From CALBZH01 sp964538515 (GTDB taxonomy: Bacteria; Desulfobacterota; Syntrophobacteria; Syntrophobacterales; Syntrophobacteraceae): a stretch of 50,114 nt of DNA. Where the stretch lies: NCBI GenBank assembly GCA_964538515.1, contig CAZIEW010000036.1, forward strand, positions 1 through 50,114. The letters are read 5' to 3'. Below, one piece after another: positions 26,594-35,379 of the stretch. The notes below the pieces were generated by a model. The model was given only the letters and a program-made list of their open reading frames with translations, was not told the DNA's origin and ran no database searches. The position numbers and the translations under genes were made by a program. Position 1 is the first letter of the stretch; each line of letters begins with the position of its first letter.

Positions 26594-26841
26594 CGCGGCC
26601 GGAAAACGGGAAGGCACGAAGCACGAACCGATCTGGTGCTCCGCCAAAATGGTTGTGCAGGGTTACACACCCCCCTACCTCATCCATCACCAACATACAA
26701 GGGGGGAATCAAAGGGGGGGCTCCCAGCGAAACAATGTTGACAGAGCGCCAGTCCTGCAAAGAGAGTCCGTGCTCGGCGCAGCTCGATTCACTGAAACCT
26801 GACACCCGACACCGGAACACTCGAGACAAGGTGTTTTACCG
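26594..26841. other. Spacer between nuoL and nuoM with C/G-run hairpin
   Basis: This 248-base gap interrupts the otherwise close-packed nuo operon. It contains CCCCCC at 26670 and, after CATCCATCACCAACATACAA, a GGGGGG run followed by AATCAAA and seven more G (to about 26720). The runs can pair as a hairpin. A similar CATACAA flanked by C- and G-runs lies at 2190-2200. No gene and no obvious new promoter are seen, and the hairpin lacks a T-tail, so read-through into nuoM is expected. Confidence 0.35.
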
Positions 26842-28323
26842 ATGCAAATGCATGATGCGACGTTTCCTTACCTGAGCGCCATCCTGATAAGCTGTGTGGC
26901 GGGGCTTTTCGCCATCCTGTGCATCCCTGGGGAGCGCAAGTCCTGGATCAAGTGGGTGAGCGCGGTTTCCTCCGGCATGACCCTCGTGCTGTCGATTGCC
27001 GTGTTCTTCGCTTATGACAAAAGTCTCGGGGGATTGCAGTTCGTCGAGAAGGTCGCCTGGGTGCCGGCGCTCGGCATTCAGTATTTCAACGGCGCCGACG
27101 GTTTCAACCTGCCGAACCTGCTGCTCACGGGCATCGTTTTCTTCACGGGCGTGCTCACCATGTGGGAGCTGGAGCTGCGGGTGAAGGAGTTTTTCGCCCT
27201 CTATTTTCTCATGGTCGCCGGCGTCTTTGGTCTGTTCATGAGCTTCGATCTGTTCTTCATTTTCATCTGGTACGACGTTTCGCTGTTTCCCATGTACCTG
27301 CTGATCGCCGTCTGGGGGACGACCCGCAAGGAGTACGGGGCCATGAAGCTGACCCTGTACCTGCTCGCCGGAAGCGCCCTGATCCTGCCGGCGATCGTCT
27401 ACCTGTTCGTGAAAGCGGGCCTGAACAGCTTCGACCTGATCCGGCTGATGCAGCCCGGCGTGCTCGGTGCCGAGGCGCAGGTCTTCGCGTTCCTGCCCCT
27501 TTATTTGGGCTTTGGAATCCTGGCGGGCGTCTGGCCGTTCCACACCTGGTCTCCCGTTGGGCATGTGGCCGCTCCCCACGGCGTGAGCATGGTCCACGCG
27601 GGGGTGCTCATGAAGATCGGGGCTTTCGGGGTGCTTCGGGTGGCGATCTGCCTGTGTCCGGAAGGCTGGAAATACTGGGCGCAGCTGATGGCCGTCCTGG
27701 CTGCCGTCGGCGTCATTTATGGAGCCTTGGTGGGCTTGAGGCAGACGGACTTGAAATACGTCATTGGGTATTCGAGCGTCTCGCACATGGGGATTGTCGG
27801 ACTCGGGCTTTCGACGGTGACCCTGGAGGGGCTGGATGGCGCCGTGTTCCAAATGTTCGCCCATGGGGTCATGACGGCCCTGCTCTTTTCGTCGGTTGGC
27901 TACATCTATGACCGCACTCACACGAAGGCCATCGCCGAGCTTGGAGGCTTGAGCCGGACCATGCCGGTTGCGTCGGCTTACTTCATCGTGGCGGCGTTGG
28001 CCGGAATCGGCGTTCCTGGGCTGGCTAATTTCTGGGGTGAGCTCATGGTGCTGATCGCCGCCGTCCAAGTGTACCCGCTGCGCGGCGTGATGGCGGTCCT
28101 GGCGCTGGTTGTCTCGGCCCTCTTCATGCTCCGGGTGGTTCAGCGGACCTTCTACGGGCCGGGCAAGGACCAATACGCCCAGCTGCCCGATGTGCCGTTT
28201 ACGCTGGGAATCCCGCGCATGGTCCTCACGACCGTGCTCGTGCTGCTCGGGCTGTTCCCGTCGATTCTTTTTGACATGATTCAGACCGCATCGATTCCTT
28301 TCATGAGTGGACTGCCGAAATGA
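26842..28323 (+). CDS. nuoM: NADH-quinone oxidoreductase subunit M
   Basis: A 493-residue antiporter-like subunit with about fourteen TM helices. Landmarks are FFIFIWYDVSLFPMYLLIAVWG, the helix-breaking segment FHTWSPVGHVAAPHGVSMVHAGVLMKIGAFG and LKYVIGYSSVSHMGIVGLG. NuoM usually carries a Glu in the FFxxWExxLxPMY helix; here the position reads WYDVSLFPMY, with Asp. The carboxylate is kept, but one carbon shorter. It overlaps nuoN by four bases (ATGA). Confidence 0.95.
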   Translation: MQMHDATFPYLSAILISCVAGLFAILCIPGERKSWIKWVSAVSSGMTLVLSIAVFFAYDKSLGGLQFVEKVAWVPALGIQYFNGADGFNLPNLLLTGIVFFTGVLTMWELELRVKEFFALYFLMVAGVFGLFMSFDLFFIFIWYDVSLFPMYLLIAVWGTTRKEYGAMKLTLYLLAGSALILPAIVYLFVKAGLNSFDLIRLMQPGVLGAEAQVFAFLPLYLGFGILAGVWPFHTWSPVGHVAAPHGVSMVHAGVLMKIGAFGVLRVAICLCPEGWKYWAQLMAVLAAVGVIYGALVGLRQTDLKYVIGYSSVSHMGIVGLGLSTVTLEGLDGAVFQMFAHGVMTALLFSSVGYIYDRTHTKAIAELGGLSRTMPVASAYFIVAALAGIGVPGLANFWGELMVLIAAVQVYPLRGVMAVLALVVSALFMLRVVQRTFYGPGKDQYAQLPDVPFTLGIPRMVLTTVLVLLGLFPSILFDMIQTASIPFMSGLPK

Positions 28324-29738
28324 GCTGGATGGCCATCAGCCCCGAAATCCTTTATCTGCTTGCGACGTTGGGATTTCTCGCTCTCTCCCTTGGGAGACGC
28401 ACCCAATCGGGGCGGGAGCACAGCGTAGCCCTGGCCTTGGCCGGAGCCGGGGTGCTGCTGTCCCTGGCCGTGACCGGAGCCGAAGGCCAGATGTTTGCCG
28501 CAACGTACCGAATGGATCTCTTCACGCAGGTCTTCAAGGCGATGCTGGCCTTGGGGCTGCTTCTGGTCGTGAGCCTGTGCGGGGAGATGCACGATGTTCG
28601 GGAGGGCGGCCGAATTGATTTCTATGCGCTGCTTTTTGTGTGCACGCTTGCCATGATGATGCTGGTCAGCTCGGACCATCTGCTTGCCATGTACGTTTCG
28701 CTCGAGCTTTCGAGCTACTCGCTGTACGTCCTGGTTGCCCTGAGAAGGGATCAGGAGCTGGGGCTCGAGGCGGGAATCAAGTATTTCGTGGTCGGAATCT
28801 TTGCATCTGGTTTCATGGTCTTTGGCCTGGCGCTTCTGTACGGAACCGTGCACTCCGCCTACATCCCGGAGATCACGAAAAGCCTTCCGGGGATGATCGG
28901 GCAGCCGGCGGTTATCTTCGGCCTGCTCCTGACGCTGAGCGGATTTTTTTTCAAGCTGGCCATCTTCCCCTTCCACCACTGGGCCCCGGATGTCTACCAG
29001 GGGGCCATGAACCAGGTTTCGGCCTACATCGCGACGGCATCCAAGGTGGCGGCCATCGCGGTTTTGATCAAGCTGGTGGCTGCCGCGGGGCAGGGGAGCC
29101 CGTACCTGGCGCATGTCCTCGTGGTGCTGTCCATTGTTTCCATGACCGTGGGCAACCTGGCCGCCATCACCCAGCAGGACTTGAAGCGGTTGTTGGCCTA
29201 TTCGACGGTCGCTCATTCGGGCTACGTGCTGCTCGGCATCCTGAGCATGAACCGTGACGGCTATGCCGGGGCCGTCTTCTACGCCCTGTCCCTCCTGGTG
29301 ATGAAGCTTACGGCATTTCTCGTGGTCGTGAAGGTGGCCTGTAACGGCAGGAACCCGCGGCTCGACGACCTCGCCGGCTTGCACCGCCGCTCGCCCCTGC
29401 TGGCGCTCGCGCTCATGGTCTCCCTGTTCAGCCTCGCCGGCATCCCGCCGACCATCGGGTTTGCAGGGAAGTTCCTGGTCTTCGTCGCGGCGATGGAGCG
29501 CGGGTATTTCACCCTCGTGCTGATCGCCATGATCAATGTGGTGATTTCACTCTATTATTACTTGTTGGTGATCAAGGCCGCCTACCTTCAGGAGCCCGCC
29601 GAGGCTCAGCCCGCTCTCCGTTTGTCGCCGGCCATGAGCCTGCTGACGGGCGGTCTGATCGCGGCCATGGTGCTCGGAGGCTTCTTCCCCAATCCGCTTA
29701 TTGAGCTCGCCATTGCTGCCTCTAAAGCCCTCCTGTGA
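28320..29738 (+). CDS. nuoN: NADH-quinone oxidoreductase subunit N
   Basis: A 472-residue antiporter-like subunit. It has SSDHLLAMYVSLELSSYSLYVLVAL (conserved Glu), KLAIFPFHHWAPDVYQGAMNQVSAYIATASKVAAI and LKRLLAYSTVAHSGYVLLG. The ATG is embedded in the nuoM stop. It is the last recognisable gene of the operon; the next gene starts 126 bases later with its own strong ribosome site. Confidence 0.95.
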   Translation: MSWMAISPEILYLLATLGFLALSLGRRTQSGREHSVALALAGAGVLLSLAVTGAEGQMFAATYRMDLFTQVFKAMLALGLLLVVSLCGEMHDVREGGRIDFYALLFVCTLAMMMLVSSDHLLAMYVSLELSSYSLYVLVALRRDQELGLEAGIKYFVVGIFASGFMVFGLALLYGTVHSAYIPEITKSLPGMIGQPAVIFGLLLTLSGFFFKLAIFPFHHWAPDVYQGAMNQVSAYIATASKVAAIAVLIKLVAAAGQGSPYLAHVLVVLSIVSMTVGNLAAITQQDLKRLLAYSTVAHSGYVLLGILSMNRDGYAGAVFYALSLLVMKLTAFLVVVKVACNGRNPRLDDLAGLHRRSPLLALALMVSLFSLAGIPPTIGFAGKFLVFVAAMERGYFTLVLIAMINVVISLYYYLLVIKAAYLQEPAEAQPALRLSPAMSLLTGGLIAAMVLGGFFPNPLIELAIAASKALL

Positions 29739-29863
29739 CCGTCTGTCCCTCCGAAGACAATTGCTTAGGAGCCCCACGATCTGCTCAAGATTTTCTCCCC
29801 ATGACGCGACTCCGTCTACCAGGAGAGTCTCTCGTTGATCGTCGCGTCGCGAAAGGAGAAATC

Positions 29864-30841
29864 ATGAGCCAGAGAAGTCACTGCGCGTATCATCCAACCA
29901 AGCCGGCCCACTTCCACTGCCCCAGGTGCGACGTGGAGCTTTGTGCTCAGTGTGTCGTCAGGCGCTCGAAGACGGTCATGGGAAAAAGCTCGGGTGAGCT
30001 GCGCTGCTGTCCGAAGTGCAACCTCCCGGTGGACGTGTTGAGCGTCGGCAGCTTCATCGATCCCTTCTGGACCAGGCTGCCGCGGTTCTTTGCCTACCCG
30101 CTTCAGCCGAGGCCCCTGCTGCTGATCGGAGTGGTTTCTCTCGTCGGGCTGATGCTCCAGGATTTCAGGATGGTTCAGATCCTTCTTGGCGCTGTCATGG
30201 TCAAGTATGCCTACGCCGTGCTGCGGCGCACGTTGGAAGGGGACCTCACGGCTCCGGAGCTATCCTACGACGTTCTCGGGAAGGACTTGGGAGAGTCTCT
30301 GAAGCAGGTCTTGCTGTTCATTGCCGTGGCCTTCCTGGTCGGCCTGTCCTTCGGGGTTCTTGGGAAAGAGCTTGGCTTCCTGTGCGTTTTTCCGGCAATC
30401 CTGTTGGCTCCAGCCATGATCATCGTGCTGGCCATGACGGGGAGTGTCATAGCGGCCCTGAATCCGGTGTCGTTCACCACACTGGCCTATCGGATCGGGT
30501 GGGGCTATCTTCTGATGGACCTGTTTCTTGCGTTGCTCATGGGTGCTCCCATGGCGCTGGCCATGACGCTCGGTAAGCTTCTACCCCCGCCTGTGCTCGG
30601 TTTCCTCCACTCCGTCGCCAACCTGTATTACACCATCGTGGCTTATAATCTGATGGGCTACGTTATGCTCCAGTATCACGAGGAGATCGGCTACGAAGTG
30701 ACCGCTCGGGATTTTAAGGACAATCGGGGAATCTTTTCCCTGTCTCGAGGTAGCTTGCCTCGCATTCCTGGTTATTTTGAAGGCATGGGCATTGCATCGA
30801 TGGCGGGGATCGCGACTCTCGTCAAGGGGATATCGTCATGA
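29864..30841 (+). CDS. B-box zinc finger multi-pass membrane protein
   Basis: A 325-residue protein. The first 55 residues form a B-box-like zinc finger (CAYHPTKPAHFHCPRCDVELC, then CVVR and CCPKC). It is followed by about six hydrophobic helices between residues 80 and 275 (for example LLLIGVVSLVGLML and MIIVLAMTGSVIAAL) and a soluble C-terminal tail. Such B-box plus membrane-domain proteins are common in deltaproteobacteria and remain uncharacterised. The ATG at 29864 has AAAGGAG, and the upstream open frame is ignored. The stop overlaps the start of the DUF2845 gene (ATGA), so the two form a unit. Confidence 0.8.
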   Translation: MSQRSHCAYHPTKPAHFHCPRCDVELCAQCVVRRSKTVMGKSSGELRCCPKCNLPVDVLSVGSFIDPFWTRLPRFFAYPLQPRPLLLIGVVSLVGLMLQDFRMVQILLGAVMVKYAYAVLRRTLEGDLTAPELSYDVLGKDLGESLKQVLLFIAVAFLVGLSFGVLGKELGFLCVFPAILLAPAMIIVLAMTGSVIAALNPVSFTTLAYRIGWGYLLMDLFLALLMGAPMALAMTLGKLLPPPVLGFLHSVANLYYTIVAYNLMGYVMLQYHEEIGYEVTARDFKDNRGIFSLSRGSLPRIPGYFEGMGIASMAGIATLVKGISS

Positions 30842-31221
30842 AGAAGCCACTGCTGATGATTACCGCCTTTCTGATCCTGGGGCTTACTACGATCGTTCCG
30901 GCTTCCAGCGGCTCCCGCACCTTTCAGTGCGGCACACGACTGGTGTACCTCGGCGATTCCAAGGGGGAAGTTCTCCACAAGTGCGGTTCTCCGTCCTGGG
31001 AGGACGGGTGGTACGAGGACCGGGTGGAAGCACTCGCGGGGGCTCGGCCCTACACCACGAGGCCGACGGATCCCCTGGGAGCGCGCATCCCGCTCTACTC
31101 TGTCCTTCGTGTTTGGGTGGACGAATGGACGTATAACCCAGGACCCACACAATTCATCAGGACGTTGCGGTTCGAGAACGGCCGGCTCGTCAATATCGAG
31201 ACTGGGGACTACGGCTATTGA
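30838..31221 (+). CDS. Secreted DUF2845 family protein
   Basis: A 127-residue protein with a signal peptide (MKKPLLMITAFLILGLTTIVPAS). The mature part shows the DUF2845 pattern: FQCGTRLVYLGDSKGEVLHKCGSP, with two cysteines likely to form a disulfide, and VDEWTYNPGPTQFIRTLRFENGRLVNIETGDYGY at the end. Function is unknown. It is translationally coupled to the B-box membrane protein. The pairing may mean an envelope role, which is inference. Confidence 0.82.
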   Translation: MKKPLLMITAFLILGLTTIVPASSGSRTFQCGTRLVYLGDSKGEVLHKCGSPSWEDGWYEDRVEALAGARPYTTRPTDPLGARIPLYSVLRVWVDEWTYNPGPTQFIRTLRFENGRLVNIETGDYGY

Positions 31222-31439
31222 CGCATCGGTCTGGCTAGCCGGATGAAGCCCGGTGAGCTCGATCACGTGCCGTGTGCTCGAGTCGACCTACGCTAATGTC
31301 CGGATACCTCGCATCCATAGCGATTGACTTCGCACAAGCACACAGAGTAACGTTTTCCCGCCGATGCCCCCGTTGAAGCGTCCCGCATCATCGGCTCACC
31401 GCTTGGGTGGCTCGGCCGGGTCTGAGTGTCCTTTCGAGC

Positions 31440-31853
31440 CTATTCCAACCTCGCCATGATTCTGCGATAGGTGGTCTGCAGATCGCCGGTTGGGTAGGAT
31501 TTGCCCGGCCAGGTCGTCATGAAGCCATCGTTTTCGTATCGCGGGATGAGGTGAAAGTGCAGATGGTCAATGAGCTGGCCGGCGGCCCGGTAGTTGTTCT
31601 GGAGGAAGTTCAGGCCCTGGGCGCCGACGCCCTTGAAAATCGCCTTGCCGATTTTTTGCGCGATGGTCATGCAGGCACTGAGGGCTTCGGGATCGGCTTC
31701 GAACAGGGTCGCGTAGTGAGATTTGGGAATCACCAGGACATGGCCCGGGTTGATGGGATTGATGTCCATGAAGCTCAGCACGAGATCGTCTTCATACAGC
31801 TTGGTGCTGGGAATCTCGTTCCTGGCGATCTTGCAGAAGATGCACTGATCCAT
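31440..31853 (-). CDS. HIT family hydrolase
   Basis: A 137-residue histidine-triad protein. The triad is in DHLHFHLIPR (His97, His99, His101). The N-terminus CIFCKIARNEIPSTKLYED and PINPGHVLVIPKSHY are characteristic of the HINT/protein kinase C inhibitor-like branch, which hydrolyses nucleoside phosphoramidates or AMP-lysine. The start is supported by GGGAGGAGAATATCCC before the ATG. It is convergent with the DUF2845 gene across 218 bases where no clear terminator was found. Confidence 0.93.
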   Translation of the reverse strand: MDQCIFCKIARNEIPSTKLYEDDLVLSFMDINPINPGHVLVIPKSHYATLFEADPEALSACMTIAQKIGKAIFKGVGAQGLNFLQNNYRAAGQLIDHLHFHLIPRYENDGFMTTWPGKSYPTGDLQTTYRRIMARLE

Positions 31854-32113
31854 GGGATATTCTCCTCCCTCAAGAAACCTTGTTCACGGATGTTGGAATC
31901 GGACGGTCCATGAAGCGCGGGTGAGCTTGGATCCGTTCCCAGGATGAGAGCTGTCACCCACCTCCCAGGTTCGGTTAGACTAGCAAACGCATGAAGGCAT
32001 GTAAAGGACGGCCAGGGCTCGACGGGGCGGGTGGCCCCCCATGCACTCCGAGCCAGGGGCACGGAGGGTTTGAATCAACACTGCATCAACGAACAGGAAA
32101 GGAGTGGCCCACG

Positions 32114-32692
32114 ATGCTGGTGCTGGGGATTTATGGATCACCGCGAAAGGGTGGCAACACGGATCTCATGCTGGACGCCTTTCTGGAAGGGGCCGCATCG
32201 GCGGGAGCGGCAATCGAGCGGCTCTACGTCCGGGACCTGGAGATCAAAGGGTGCATTGCCTGTGGTCACTGCGACCGAAAGGGGTTTTGCATCCAGAAGG
32301 ATGATATGCAGAACGTGTATCCCCTGCTGGAAAAGGCAACGCGGGTTGTCGTTGCATCACCCGTGTATTTCTACGGGGTGACCGGGCAGTTGAAGCTCCT
32401 CGTGGACCGGTCCCAGGCCGTTTACATGAAGCGCGAGCTTGCCAAGAAAGAGGGCCGAGGAACGGACGCCGGAGCGGCGGGAAGTGGCTTCCTGCTCGCC
32501 GCGGGCGCCACGAAGGGGAAGCGCCTTTTCGAGTGCACCGTGCTCTGCATCCGGTATTTTTTCGATGCCCTGAACATGGGCTACGCGGGAGACCTGTGCG
32601 TCCGGGACTTGGAGCACAAGGGGGACGTCAGCAAGCATCCAACGGCCTTGGAGGACTGCCGCAAGGCCGGGGTGGAATTTGCCGGGGTCTAG
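32114..32692 (+). CDS. Iron-sulfur flavoprotein / NAD(P)H-dependent FMN reductase family
   Basis: A 192-residue flavodoxin-fold protein. It starts MLVLGIYGSPRKGGNTD, the FMN phosphate-binding loop. It carries the compact cysteine motif Cx2Cx2Cx5C (Cys47, 50, 53, 59 in GCIACGHCDRKGFC) that binds a 4Fe-4S cluster in the iron-sulfur flavoproteins of anaerobes. VVASPVYFYGVTGQLKLLVDR is the second FMN loop. These proteins are thought to take part in oxidative-stress defence or electron transfer. The ATG at 32114 follows AAAGGAG. The last codon shares a CTAG with the stop of the convergent pyrD. Confidence 0.9.
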   Translation: MLVLGIYGSPRKGGNTDLMLDAFLEGAASAGAAIERLYVRDLEIKGCIACGHCDRKGFCIQKDDMQNVYPLLEKATRVVVASPVYFYGVTGQLKLLVDRSQAVYMKRELAKKEGRGTDAGAAGSGFLLAAGATKGKRLFECTVLCIRYFFDALNMGYAGDLCVRDLEHKGDVSKHPTALEDCRKAGVEFAGV

Positions 32693-33678
32693 AGGTTGAT
32701 TTCCCTGCAGGCGTCTTCGGCGAATGGAAAGACGCACGAGAGATCCAAGGTTCCGATGAACGATTCGAGGGCGGCAATCCCTTCCACGGATAAGAAGCGC
32801 TCCATGCCTTCCACGATCTGCCGCGTAACGGTCGGATCCACGAAATTTGCCGTTCCCACCTGCACCGCGCGTGCCCCGAGAAGCAGGAATTCAAGGGCGT
32901 CCGTGGCGCTCGCGATGCCTCCGATCCCGATGACCGGGCAGGTCACCGCCTGCAGGACTTCGTACGTGCACCGAAGCGCGACGGGCTTCACCGCCGGGCC
33001 GGATAGGCCGCCGATGAGGTTGGCGAGCTTGGGCCGACGTGAAAAGACGTCCACGGCCATGGCCGCCACCGTGTTGATGCAGGAGAGCATGTCGCTGCCC
33101 GCGTCGACCGCGGCGCGAGCAATGTCCGCGATGCGCGTGACGTTTGGGGTGAGCTTGGTGATGAGGGGAAGGCTCGTCGCCCGCCGCACCGCCTGGACGA
33201 CGGAGGCAGCCATCCGGGGATCCGTTCCGAAGACCATCCCGCCGTGCTTCACGTTGGGACAGCTGATGTTGATTTCGAGCGCCGCGATTCCGGGTACGCC
33301 GTCCAGGCGGGCGGCGAGTGCGGCATACTCTTCCAGGGTGTTTCCAAAAACGTTTACGACGACGAGGGTGTCCTTCATCCGCAGGTAGGGCATCTTCTCG
33401 GCGATGAACGCGTCGACGCCGACGTTCTCAAGGCCGATGGCGTTGATGAGGCCGGCCGGTGTTTCCACGAGCCGAGGCGGCGGATTGCCGGCCTTTGGCA
33501 GGAGCGAGATCCCCTTCACCACGATAGCGCCCAGACGGTTCAGGTCGATGAAATCCTCGTACTCCTGCCCGTACCCGAAGGTGCCCGAAGCCACCATGAC
33601 AGGGTTCTTCAGGCGAAGCGGCCCTAAATGCACGGATAGGTCGGGGGCGTGGTGGGGTGCAGTCGAATTTTGCTCCAT
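32689..33678 (-). CDS. pyrD: Dihydroorotate dehydrogenase, class 1B catalytic subunit
   Basis: A 329-residue FMN enzyme of pyrimidine synthesis that oxidises dihydroorotate to orotate. LGPLRLKNPVMVASGTFGYG, the catalytic Cys140 in INISCPNVKHGG and the FMN phosphate site PVIGIGGIASATDALEFLLLGARAVQVGT are intact. The cysteine base and the adjacent pyrK mark it as class 1B (NAD-linked). An N-terminal extension of about 12 residues precedes the conserved start, and this extension overlaps the 3' end of pyrK by 55 bases. AGGA precedes the ATG. The next start downstream (Met28) would cut the conserved core. Confidence 0.95.
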   Translation of the reverse strand: MEQNSTAPHHAPDLSVHLGPLRLKNPVMVASGTFGYGQEYEDFIDLNRLGAIVVKGISLLPKAGNPPPRLVETPAGLINAIGLENVGVDAFIAEKMPYLRMKDTLVVVNVFGNTLEEYAALAARLDGVPGIAALEINISCPNVKHGGMVFGTDPRMAASVVQAVRRATSLPLITKLTPNVTRIADIARAAVDAGSDMLSCINTVAAMAVDVFSRRPKLANLIGGLSGPAVKPVALRCTYEVLQAVTCPVIGIGGIASATDALEFLLLGARAVQVGTANFVDPTVTRQIVEGMERFLSVEGIAALESFIGTLDLSCVFPFAEDACREINL

Positions 33679-34496
33679 TGGATGATTCCTGCCGGAAAGA
33701 TGGGTCCGTCTTTACACACATGGACGTAATGGTCCGCGGTGGGGTCAAAAGGGTGGTGCGCCGGGAGCGCGCAGCCCAAACACGCGCCGAATCCGCATGC
33801 CATGAGCGATTCAAGCGACAACTGCGTCGGGATGCCCCGGGCCAGGGCCCACCGGGCCACATGATACTGCATGGGCAGCGGCCCGCAGGCGAGCACGACG
33901 GTCGGATCGAGCTCCCCTCTGTCGACCGCATCCGCAAGCAGTTGGGTCACGAAGCCACGATGCCCGAAGCTTCCGTCGTCCGTGCTCCAATGGACGCGAA
34001 GCCCCTCCCGCTCGAACGTGTCGGCGGGGAGAAGCTCGCCACCCGATCGGGCCCCGTAAAAAAGGTGCACCGGTGCCTGGCCGCTCGATCCGGCACGGGA
34101 GGCGAGCAGGCCTTCGATGACAGGCAGGAGCGGCGCGATGCCGATTCCGCCGGCAACGACCGCAACTTCGCCGTCGCTCACCGAGTCGATCGCGAAGGAA
34201 TTCCCGAGCGGACCGACCAGGCTCACGCCCGCGCCGGGGCCCAGCTGGCTGAGCAGCCAGGTTCCTCGGCCTACGACTCGGTACAGGATTTCGACAACAC
34301 CCTCGGAGGGGTGAATCCCGTGAAAGGAAAACGGGCGCCTCAAGAGCGGGTCATTGCCCTCGCGAGCCTGCAACATAGTGAACTGCCCGGGACGCGCGGC
34401 TTGAGCCATATCAGGGGCTTTCAGCCGAAGCCGCCACGTCATGGCCGCTACGAGCTCTTGACTCACGATCTGAGCATCTATCTTGAATTTAGCCAT
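33624..34496 (-). CDS. pyrK: Dihydroorotate dehydrogenase electron-transfer subunit
   Basis: A 290-residue ferredoxin-reductase-like subunit that passes electrons from PyrD to NAD+. The FAD-binding RRPFSF (53-58), the NAD-binding VAVVAGGIGIAPLLPV and the 2Fe-2S cysteines Cys234, Cys239, Cys242 and Cys261 (CGFGACLGC ... HVCKDGP) are present. The ATG at 34496 overlaps the stop of pgeF by eight bases. The C-terminal 20 residues, after the family's usual end, run into the pyrD reading region. Confidence 0.93.
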   Translation of the reverse strand: MAKFKIDAQIVSQELVAAMTWRLRLKAPDMAQAARPGQFTMLQAREGNDPLLRRPFSFHGIHPSEGVVEILYRVVGRGTWLLSQLGPGAGVSLVGPLGNSFAIDSVSDGEVAVVAGGIGIAPLLPVIEGLLASRAGSSGQAPVHLFYGARSGGELLPADTFEREGLRVHWSTDDGSFGHRGFVTQLLADAVDRGELDPTVVLACGPLPMQYHVARWALARGIPTQLSLESLMACGFGACLGCALPAHHPFDPTADHYVHVCKDGPIFPAGIIQWSKIRLHPTTPPTYPCI

Positions 34497-35379
34497 GGAA
34501 TCCTGCCTGCATCTCCGAAGCCCCGTCCCATGCGAGAACCGCGGCCATCCGACCGGTGATCTTTTCCCCTCGGTACGAGAAAAAATCCGTGGTTTCACAC
34601 CGAGTACACCGTCCGGAAACCTCGATGTGCTCAGGCAGAAGCCCTGCCGCCACCAGTTGGGACCGCGTGATAGCCCAGAAATCAAAATAGCGGGGACGGA
34701 CCTGGAAGGGCCAGAAGACCTCGGGCAGCTCGCTCTCAAAATGGATAAACTCGCCGCAACAGGGGCCAAGAGACGGGCTCACCGCGGCGAGCACGTCCTT
34801 CGGGCTGCATCCGAACCGGCGATGCATGAAAGCAACCGTCTTGCCGGCCAAGTCCTGCACGCTGCCGCGCCAGCCGGAATGCACATTGCCAAGGACCCCT
34901 CGCACCGGGTCAACCAGGAGGATGGCCTGACAGTCCGCCACCTTCACCATCAGAGCGACCGATCGAAGCCGCGTCACCAGGGCGTCTCCGGGGGGCGCCT
35001 GAAAGAAGGGCGCTTCGGGGGGGCATTGCTCCAACATCGCTTCGTCCACGACATGGATGGTTTCCCCGTGGACCTGTCGGGAGAAGACGAGGGTGGGGCC
35101 ACCGAGCTCCCGACGGATGCGCAGGAGATTTTCCCGGACGGCATCGGAATCATCGCCCCCGTTGAAGGCAACGTTCAGCGTGTCGAACGGAGGCAGGCTG
35201 ACGCCGCCGTGACGGGTAAAAACACCGTGAGCCAGGCCGGAGATCGAGCTCAGCAAGGGAAACGTCACACGGAGCGGTTTATCCACAGGCACCTCTACCA
35301 CCCGGTTGATATGCGGGCTAAAATGGACATGCTTCGACGGAGCGGTCTTCTGCTTATCCTCAATCCCGGCAATGAGCAA
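34489..35379 (-). CDS. pgeF: Peptidoglycan editing factor / YfiH (multicopper polyphenol oxidase-like) family
   Basis: A 296-residue protein of the YfiH/LACC1 family. The family signatures HGVFTRHGGVS, VFSRQVHGETIHVVD, VADCQAILLVDPVRGVLGNVHSGWRG and SLGPCCGEF are present, giving the Cys/His zinc site. Members are reported to remove wrongly incorporated amino acids from peptidoglycan precursors and to act as purine nucleoside phosphorylases or deaminases. The start is uncertain: 35379 is a TTG, and in-frame GTG codons near residues 27-33 are alternatives, since conserved sequence begins around residue 37. It is the first gene of an overlapping pgeF-pyrK-pyrD unit. Confidence 0.88.
   Translation of the reverse strand: MLIAGIEDKQKTAPSKHVHFSPHINRVVEVPVDKPLRVTFPLLSSISGLAHGVFTRHGGVSLPPFDTLNVAFNGGDDSDAVRENLLRIRRELGGPTLVFSRQVHGETIHVVDEAMLEQCPPEAPFFQAPPGDALVTRLRSVALMVKVADCQAILLVDPVRGVLGNVHSGWRGSVQDLAGKTVAFMHRRFGCSPKDVLAAVSPSLGPCCGEFIHFESELPEVFWPFQVRPRYFDFWAITRSQLVAAGLLPEHIEVSGRCTRCETTDFFSYRGEKITGRMAAVLAWDGASEMQAGFHG

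Noticed and set aside
24944..26647. Minus-strand open frame of 567 codons opposite nuoL
   Set aside because: It is a shadow of nuoL, with a His/Glu/Gln-rich composition and no recognisable domain.
26836..28173. Minus-strand open frame of 445 codons opposite nuoM
   Set aside because: Antisense shadow of nuoM with no family features.
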